In this document: one piece after another, positions 59,101-64,000 of the stretch
Numbering within the stretch: the stretch's first letter is position 1
Layout: the number at the start of each line of letters is the position of its first letter
Assembly (NCBI RefSeq): GCF_003434055.1
Contig: NZ_QVEX01000008.1
Span: 1-64,000 of the forward strand
Direction: 5' to 3'
Source of the DNA: Enterocloster aldenensis
Lineage (GTDB): Bacteria; Bacillota; Clostridia; Lachnospirales; Lachnospiraceae
DNA: 64,000 nt
Notes under the pieces: generated by a model
Database searches by the model: none
Told to the model about the DNA's origin: nothing
What the model saw: the letters and a program-made list of their open reading frames with translations, nothing else
Position numbers and translations under genes: made by a program

Positions 59101-62100
59101 TCCAGATTATCCAGTTTATCAATCCCATCGGTTTTATTTACCAGTCCTTCTATCCGAACCGCTAAATCCGGGTCAATTTCCACGAAACTCCCATCCTCCA
59201 TAATTCCACCACTGTCTATAATTTTCTTGAACGCATCCTTTGCCTTCCCCCACTCAATCGTTCTTTGTGTTGGGATTCCATTATTATTCAATTCATTTGA
59301 GGAAAAATCAATATTGTTCAGGAATTGTGCAACCGTGGTCCTCAGTATTTCCGGTACATGCTTAGAATCTGTTGGCTTTAAGAGCCAGTTCTGCATTGTC
59401 TTAGACTCTTTTATGATAACCCTTTTTGCTTCTTTGGTTATCTGGCTTTCACGTATCTTCTGTATCTGCTCACGGTTTCTGCTTTGCATGGCTGCCATCT
59501 TCTGGTTTTTTTCATTTCTGAGCGCATCCATCTTTGATTTATAGTAATCCTTCTGTTCCCTCTGCTGGGCCTCTGACAGATTCCTATATGATTTTGCCAA
59601 CTCCTGTACCTTATCCAGGTTATCCTTCCGAATCGTTTTCAGTTCCTGTTCATATTTCTGCTTTATGCTGCTCTTATATTCCGACATTTTCTGCGTATAC
59701 GTCCGCTTTACCCGTTGTACCTCTGCCGCCTTACGGTCTGCAAATGTCGGCTTCTCGTTCCTTACATCAAAATATGACTGTAGTATATCCTGGCCTACAA
59801 TGTAAGCCATCTCGTCCATGTTGGCGTGATATGGATTATTAACTTGTGCATCGGTCTGCTCAAGTGCAGATGCAATTGTCTGTAACTGGTCTGCCGGATG
59901 GGTTATCGAATCAGGAAACAGTTCCGGGTGCTGTCCGCTTAATTCCTGATATAGGCTGTCTATGGATATACCTTCACTTCCCAGCTTCATGCGGCCAAAA
60001 TTACGTTTTCGAAATTCATTATAGCCGCCAGCTGCTGCGAGGTCCGCTTTGTCCTGGTCCGAAATCTTAATCTTGGTATTCTTTATCTGATTCCTCAGGT
60101 CTTTATATTGCTGGGCCAGTTCCGTATCGACCTGCTGTGATTTCTTCAGGATGCTTTTGGCAATGTTCGTTGCCGCTTCGGTTACTTCCATCCCGTCCAC
60201 CTGTTCTGCGCTTCTGATGTACTCATACAGTCTATCAAGGTTCTTATGTAGGGTTTCCTGTTTATAGGTACTGTTATAATCCTTCAACAACTTTCTTGCT
60301 ACTTTTCCTACATCCTCTTGCCTCACCGCACTCTTGGATGTGAGTTCAAACTGTTTTTCCAGCAACTTTTTAGCTTCTTTTAACATCTGGTTTTCATATA
60401 TCATGGCATCCAGCCGTCTTTTCGTTACGGACTCATCCACATCTTCCAACTGATATTTGAGGTTATTGCGGTCCTGTCCATCCTTGACATTTAACAGCCT
60501 ATCAAATATACTATAGACAGATGGATGATTAGCTTCGCCGGGCAAGCCCCCAGTTTTGGCGGCCCCGGTCTTGAACGAAGCTTCATCCATCTTTGTTGTA
60601 TGGACTTCGTGAAGGTACATTCGATTGCTTTCATCTACTTTCACAACACACAATTCGTAATAATCCCCTTTGTATTCCCCTGATTCTATGTTTATCTTTG
60701 CACCTATTACCGCCGAATCATAACCTCTTTCCTTCCAGTTTTTTGAATAGTTCAATACCTTCCCATTTTTTAATACCTCCGGTACCGACTTGAATGTCAT
60801 GGATTTCAGGCGGCCCAACCCATGGGCTGAATCATCCTTGAATGAGCGGTTGTTTATAATGATATCCCCGACTACATCATTATGGACCAGGTTCCCGAAG
60901 GAATCGAAATATTCCCTTACCTGCTGGCCTAAATTCTTATCCCCTTTCATAAACTCATTTCCTTTAAGGCTGATTACTGGCTCCATATCCACTACGATAC
61001 CATAATTTTCTTCAATCTTCTGGTCGGTTACCTGGTCCGGATTTTCGAGGACATACTTACTTTTTCCCTCACCCTCCAGTTCCATTCCTGATTTATACCG
61101 TCCTCCAGCCTCATCAATACCTGCCAGCCAGGTTTTTCGGCATTCTTCAAAGTACTCCAGATTTTCTTCCAAACCCTTTGCCGCTTTCCTGGTGCTTCCG
61201 GTCTGTATGAGTTCCTTAATGGCCTCTATCACGTCTGTAAAGAAATCAATTACCTTCTGAGCCAGGTTTACATCATCGTGTACCACACTATTTATGAAAT
61301 CCGGATCATTCAGAAACTTCTGGGTTGCATCTGCGGCGATTTCATCCATGGCCTCTGCGCGGCTCAGTTTCTGCCCTTCCTTCTCATACGCCGCTATGTA
61401 GCTGGATACCATATCCTCAATATCCACGCCCTCAGATTCTGTTATAGCCTTTATGCATTTATCCTGATATATCTGATACGCATCTGATGCATATTCCTTA
61501 ATAAAATGCGTCAGTTCATGGGATACTGAGCCGTTGAAATCGTTTGAATTTACAGATATGGTGATACGTCCTTTCTCATAGGACGCCACAGCACCTCCTG
61601 GCATTTCATCCACCAAGTTAATCTGCAATCCTGTAATCTTTCCTATGTGGCTTGCAACCTTCTTCTGCGCATCTGAGGCGTTTTCAGAGACAGTCCCCAG
61701 CCCGCCTTCCTTTGGCGCTCCCTGTACCATCCCACGCATCTCATATGTTTCCGGATCATATCCAATCTCTGAATTGCGGTCATGCGCACCGGCTTTATAT
61801 GCCTGTGCAAATTGCTCCGGTGACAGGATGATTGCAGCCTCTGCCCTGCCTGGCCCTTTTGGCTCCATGTTATACCGTCCTGCATTATATGCCTGTGCGA
61901 ATGCCCGGTAATAGCTTGGTAAATCAGTTTCATTGTCATACGCGGTCTTAAAAGCCTGCTGTCCTTCTTTTCCGTACACCTCTGCCCAGGCATCCAGTTC
62001 CCCTTCCGTATACTGCACCTGCGGTCCAGTGAGATCATCCATTTTATCGTGGATTTCTGTCTGCGGTTCCGACCTCGTATAAGGCTCATATTCTGCCTTT

Positions 62101-64000
62101 TCATGCTCAGGCTGGTATTGTTCGGCTTTGTATCCACTCCCGTCCTGCTGTTCATTCTGTGAGGTTATATCCGTTGTTTCACTGGCATTATTCTCTAATA
62201 CACTCTGCTGAAGCTGCTGTAATCTGAGGTCATATTCTGCCTTGTCCCTATTCGATATATACTCCTTATTCGCCTGCCTTGCAGCGTACTCCTCTGCCAG
62301 TTCCATAAGGTTAACTGCCTCCTGGTAGTCTGACTCATTGGCATAGCTTTCTGGTGATATGTCTAATCCTTGCGCATAATCACGATAATCTACATCCAGG
62401 CTCTTTCCATAATCATTCATGGCAACATTGTTCGCGATTGCACCAGGTGCATTCATCACTCCGGCTGTAATTGCTCCCAAAGCAAAATCTTCCCATGTCT
62501 GCGGATCCTTCAAGTCCCCGGCCAAATCCAGTTCATCACCATAGATGAAATGCTTCCTCAAGGATTCTGTGAGGTCCTGTGTGGCCTCCTGGGTCCCTTC
62601 TGAGAGCATATCGGCTCCATATCCTGCCGCTCCCAGGACGGCACGTTTTACAGCTGGATTCTTTGCCAGGGCGTTGGATACTCCCTGTTTAGCTGCCTGT
62701 GCAACCCGGCTATTTCCAAGGGCTTTCTTTACCACTCCGCCTCCCAGATATCCGATTCCTCCTAAGAGCCAGTTTGTTACCATTTCATCTGCCGCAGTCA
62801 GGGCTGCATTTATCTGTGCTCCTTTTACTGGTCGGCCTTCCATGATGTCCTGTCGATATGTCTGTCCTGCCGTCTGGGCTGCCATTTCAGTGCCTGCCAC
62901 TGTTAATCCTTTCCCCAGGAAACCTGCAAGTTTTCCTCCTATCCCTGCCGCATTTCCTGTTGCTCCGGCTCCCAGACTCGCGCCTGCCGTTGCATATGCC
63001 GCCATCGCAGATGGAGCCATGTTCCCGAGTGCGTTCGATGCTTTATATGCCCAGTTTTCAGGGCCGGATGCATCATTCAGCAGCATGCTTTGGTAGTATT
63101 CATGCTCTTTCGTGGTGTAATCCCTTTCTTTTCCCATAAACGCATCTGGCAATGCCTTTAATCCTTCTATCGCGCTTTTTGCCCCACCCTCGAAGGATTG
63201 AATCATATCGTTAGGAATCCTCACAACTCCAGGAAGACTTCTGTTTGCCGCGTATTCCTCTGCTGCCCCTCTATAATTTATTTCATTCTGAAGTGACTCC
63301 AGGTATAGGTCTGCCGTTTCCTTTCCCTTTTTCTCATAGAGATAATAATATCGGTTTCTTTCCTGGTCATTTAACAAAGCATTCCTTCTAAGCTTATTAT
63401 TCGATGCGTCAAATCCGTTTGTGTATTTGACAACCTCATCATCCGTGAAACGCTGTTTACCAAAAAATCCCCGTGGTGCAAGCGGGTCACCATCCTCCTT
63501 CGCTTTCGCTATCATCGTATCATAATCATGCATCTGCTCAATATCATCATAAGATATCGGCTTCGCGAACGGAGGTAACGTGAAGCCATGCTTTGCCGCC
63601 TCATGGATTTCCTTCTCCCTTTTGTTGCTGGCTTCCTTCGCAGACCTCCCCATCTGTGAAAGCTGTTCACTGCTGGCCGATTCAAGCAGGTTATTGAGGC
63701 TTATATCCCTTTCCGGTTCTACCGTCTGGTCATTCCTCCACTCCGCGAATTTTTTATCCCTTGCCATCTTTCTGGCATTTTCCCTGTCTGCCCTGAAAAA
63801 ATCCGTCTGTGACATGGAATGTGAATCCTGCACTGTATTGTTCACATCTGCTTCATGTTTCTTGATACGTTCCCTGGCATAATCCTCTGCCATCTGGGCT
63901 AAATGGCTTCTGTACAGTGTCTTCTCATCATTCCCATAGATGGAATATTGCCGTTTATCCGTCTTTTTGGTTTTTACCTTATCATATCCGGCAATCTGCT
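56157..64000 (-). CDS. Giant phage polyvalent protein with HExxH zincin domain, 5' end beyond window
   Basis: The ATG at 63893 gives 2578 residues, but the frame stays open upstream to the window edge with coding-like residues (QYSIYGNDEKTLYRSHLAQ), so the true protein may be longer. Polyvalent proteins are virion proteins injected with DNA, made of many enzymatic and structural domains. Seen here: an Ala/Gly-rich region (about 285-425), a zincin (NGSVSHELTHFIKE, His792-Glu793-His796, with Glu851 in EIAAD as probable third ligand), an LPD-like domain (about 965-1120) and a long coiled coil (about 1300-1420). The C-terminal third has hydrophobic AVFLLTGACTALAASVVDAW and RADLSGFNDLGYAW. Exact family membership of each domain is inferred. 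Confidence 0.85.
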   Translation of the reverse strand, partial: QIAGYDKVKTKKTDKRQYSIYGNDEKTLYRSHLAQMAEDYARERIKKHEADVNNTVQDSHSMSQTDFFRADRENARKMARDKKFAEWRNDQTVEPERDISLNNLLESASSEQLSQMGRSAKEASNKREKEIHEAAKHGFTLPPFAKPISYDDIEQMHDYDTMIAKAKEDGDPLAPRGFFGKQRFTDDEVVKYTNGFDASNNKLRRNALLNDQERNRYYYLYEKKGKETADLYLESLQNEINYRGAAEEYAANRSLPGVVRIPNDMIQSFEGGAKSAIEGLKALPDAFMGKERDYTTKEHEYYQSMLLNDASGPENWAYKASNALGNMAPSAMAAYATAGASLGAGATGNAAGIGGKLAGFLGKGLTVAGTEMAAQTAGQTYRQDIMEGRPVKGAQINAALTAADEMVTNWLLGGIGYLGGGVVKKALGNSRVAQAAKQGVSNALAKNPAVKRAVLGAAGYGADMLSEGTQEATQDLTESLRKHFIYGDELDLAGDLKDPQTWEDFALGAITAGVMNAPGAIANNVAMNDYGKSLDVDYRDYAQGLDISPESYANESDYQEAVNLMELAEEYAARQANKEYISNRDKAEYDLRLQQLQQSVLENNASETTDITSQNEQQDGSGYKAEQYQPEHEKAEYEPYTRSEPQTEIHDKMDDLTGPQVQYTEGELDAWAEVYGKEGQQAFKTAYDNETDLPSYYRAFAQAYNAGRYNMEPKGPGRAEAAIILSPEQFAQAYKAGAHDRNSEIGYDPETYEMRGMVQGAPKEGGLGTVSENASDAQKKVASHIGKITGLQINLVDEMPGGAVASYEKGRITISVNSNDFNGSVSHELTHFIKEYASDAYQIYQDKCIKAITESEGVDIEDMVSSYIAAYEKEGQKLSRAEAMDEIAADATQKFLNDPDFINSVVHDDVNLAQKVIDFFTDVIEAIKELIQTGSTRKAAKGLEENLEYFEECRKTWLAGIDEAGGRYKSGMELEGEGKSKYVLENPDQVTDQKIEENYGIVVDMEPVISLKGNEFMKGDKNLGQQVREYFDSFGNLVHNDVVGDIIINNRSFKDDSAHGLGRLKSMTFKSVPEVLKNGKVLNYSKNWKERGYDSAVIGAKINIESGEYKGDYYELCVVKVDESNRMYLHEVHTTKMDEASFKTGAAKTGGLPGEANHPSVYSIFDRLLNVKDGQDRNNLKYQLEDVDESVTKRRLDAMIYENQMLKEAKKLLEKQFELTSKSAVRQEDVGKVARKLLKDYNSTYKQETLHKNLDRLYEYIRSAEQVDGMEVTEAATNIAKSILKKSQQVDTELAQQYKDLRNQIKNTKIKISDQDKADLAAAGGYNEFRKRNFGRMKLGSEGISIDSLYQELSGQHPELFPDSITHPADQLQTIASALEQTDAQVNNPYHANMDEMAYIVGQDILQSYFDVRNEKPTFADRKAAEVQRVKRTYTQKMSEYKSSIKQKYEQELKTIRKDNLDKVQELAKSYRNLSEAQQREQKDYYKSKMDALRNEKNQKMAAMQSRNREQIQKIRESQITKEAKRVIIKESKTMQNWLLKPTDSKHVPEILRTTVAQFLNNIDFSSNELNNNGIPTQRTIEWGKAKDAFKKIIDSGGIMEDGSFVEIDPDLAVRIEGLVNKTDGIDKLDNLDAYNMEDLKKVVLSMKKAIIESNSLKGNKKSGEVSILAEGIFNDLKMRKNREEYVHLIGGADNLLNYNMLDPQTMFGMMGENVKSTYDSLRDGLNRKTLKLKIAEDNVDRLLKENRITYKELREWTGQNAKARSFQTSGGTIELTVSEIMSLYELNKRNQAKGHIYDRNGGIKHAPRLSNTRFEKGKLIPAKIDKNFSPVRVSEVDVESIINTLTPEQKALADGLQRFMGNECAEWGNEVTMEMYGYQKFTAGNYFPIVTDKNYIETRQGRMNDRKSTIKNMGITKNTTQGAHNPIIIEDIFDVYSRQVDHMSTYNAYVIPLSDLNKVFNYKDMRNDAGGISIKQEIERTFGKKGQEYIDKLVEDINGTINSEKSIGDKLLSNMKAASVAGNLRVAIQQPTAYVRAAMEISPKYLSKGAMTMTRKGQWELICKYAPIAQWKDWGFYRMDTSRQMKDIMFNTDSSKQRFVNKTMILAEAGDKLAWNRLWRACEYECMDMHPELKEGTEAFYQEVGRRFSEIVDKTQVVDSVLHRTQIMRSRHALDRLATNFMAEPLKTYDMLYRAAADVRMGVPGAKKRAVRAGAVFLLTGACTALAASVVDAWRDDDRDKDFVDKYWESFRSNMLDSYNLINNIPWGKDAMSAMIGGYSPIRADLSGFNDLGYAWKRIQQLQDGSSKYTPQEVVIYTTRMASKTLGVPVNSIVRDAGAIADTAINAFGSETSDYKWLKQKYDIGSKQNLNLYVGMMIEAHRNNDIELQQRIKDDLNAAEIDNDTISSKIKSLIKGELISKDHVDPRIDAAAQAKMEMDLDTYESAIDELMVEGYAGKLIGSAIESRMTQLSTGDDIDWEAEAALEPDELYGEILTGKPEEEGEWSIYGTGDIINAIEMFDNTAKSLDTFNRISRSIVDSKVKSGKKEKDVIGTLKSVITRKYKSEWIEAYKKRDRASYEAIQNKLKFLKVNGKALYNSEDWGNWIKDAKKA

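Larger units (their letters stand above)
55100..64000. mobile_element. Prophage or phage remnant, right part beyond window
   Basis: From about 55.1 kb base composition becomes more AT-rich than the left part, and the genes are phage-like: two tail-fibre C-terminal modules and a giant polyvalent protein. The left edge is placed after aroD, between 55057 and 55215. A TTCACA-AAAG-TGTGAA inverted repeat (55146-55161) lies there. No integrase, terminase or att core was found, so the boundary is approximate and the element may be degraded. Confidence 0.75.

Overview
The window looks like chromosome of a Gram-positive anaerobe of the Lachnospiraceae, most like Enterocloster/Clostridium clostridioforme-type gut bacteria. 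This is inferred from the gene set (Rnf complex, SleB-type hydrolase, DUF6465 protein, AI-2E/YtvI-like permease, TRAP sugar-acid genes, LytSR with CstA), from strong AGGAGG ribosome binding sites, and from many TTGACA/TATAAT promoters with 17-bp spacers. No rRNA, tRNA, CRISPR array or insertion sequence was recognised. Most genes lie on the minus strand.

Layout. 1-8.2 kb: a Lys/Ala-rich DUF6465 protein, an L,D-transpeptidase with a Pro-rich tail, a TudS-like DUF523 protein, a MATE exporter, an AI-2E family permease and two aminotransferases (HisC and a class I/II enzyme). 8.5-12.2 kb: an autoregulated GntR(YtrA)-ABC transporter operon. 12.4-16.5 kb (plus strand): a LytS/LytTR two-component system followed by a CstA-family carrier, probably its target. 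16.6-20.1 kb: a stand-alone OLD-family ATPase/TOPRIM protein, a YhcH/YiaL protein and a SleB-like hydrolase with a structured leader. 20.7-34.2 kb: a sugar-acid catabolic island with a sodium:solute symporter, a TRAP transporter, two different dehydratase families, two dehydrogenases, two TIM-barrel isomerases, a 2-keto-3-deoxy kinase and aldolase, and a GntR/FCD regulator whose likely operator (GATATATC core) recurs at three promoters. 34.4-40.6 kb: an unknown membrane protein and the complete rnfCDGEAB operon. 40.7-45 kb: a heterodimeric ABC exporter with a MarR regulator. 45.2-55.1 kb: an FMN reductase, an SNF2 helicase, argS, efp, a fused aroE-aroK, a YqeG phosphatase, nrdR, and a divergent aroD.

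From about 55.1 kb to the right edge the sequence is more AT-rich and phage-derived. It holds two start-less tail-fibre C-terminal modules that face each other tail to tail, with stop codons 5 bp apart. An inverted 12-bp repeat bounds the pair and is read in the same codon phase in both modules. Next comes a giant phage polyvalent protein (2578 residues or more, with a HELTH zincin motif) whose frame stays open to the window edge. The tail-fibre pair looks like an invertible or shuffling host-range cassette and is the most unusual feature. The constant tail-fibre gene and any recombinase are not in the window.

How the genes work together. The island would import a sugar acid (TRAP or symporter), epimerise or oxidise it, dehydrate it to a 2-keto-3-deoxy acid, phosphorylate it and cleave it to pyruvate and a triose phosphate. 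Rnf would couple reduced ferredoxin to NAD+ and an ion gradient, which the sodium symporter and carriers could use.
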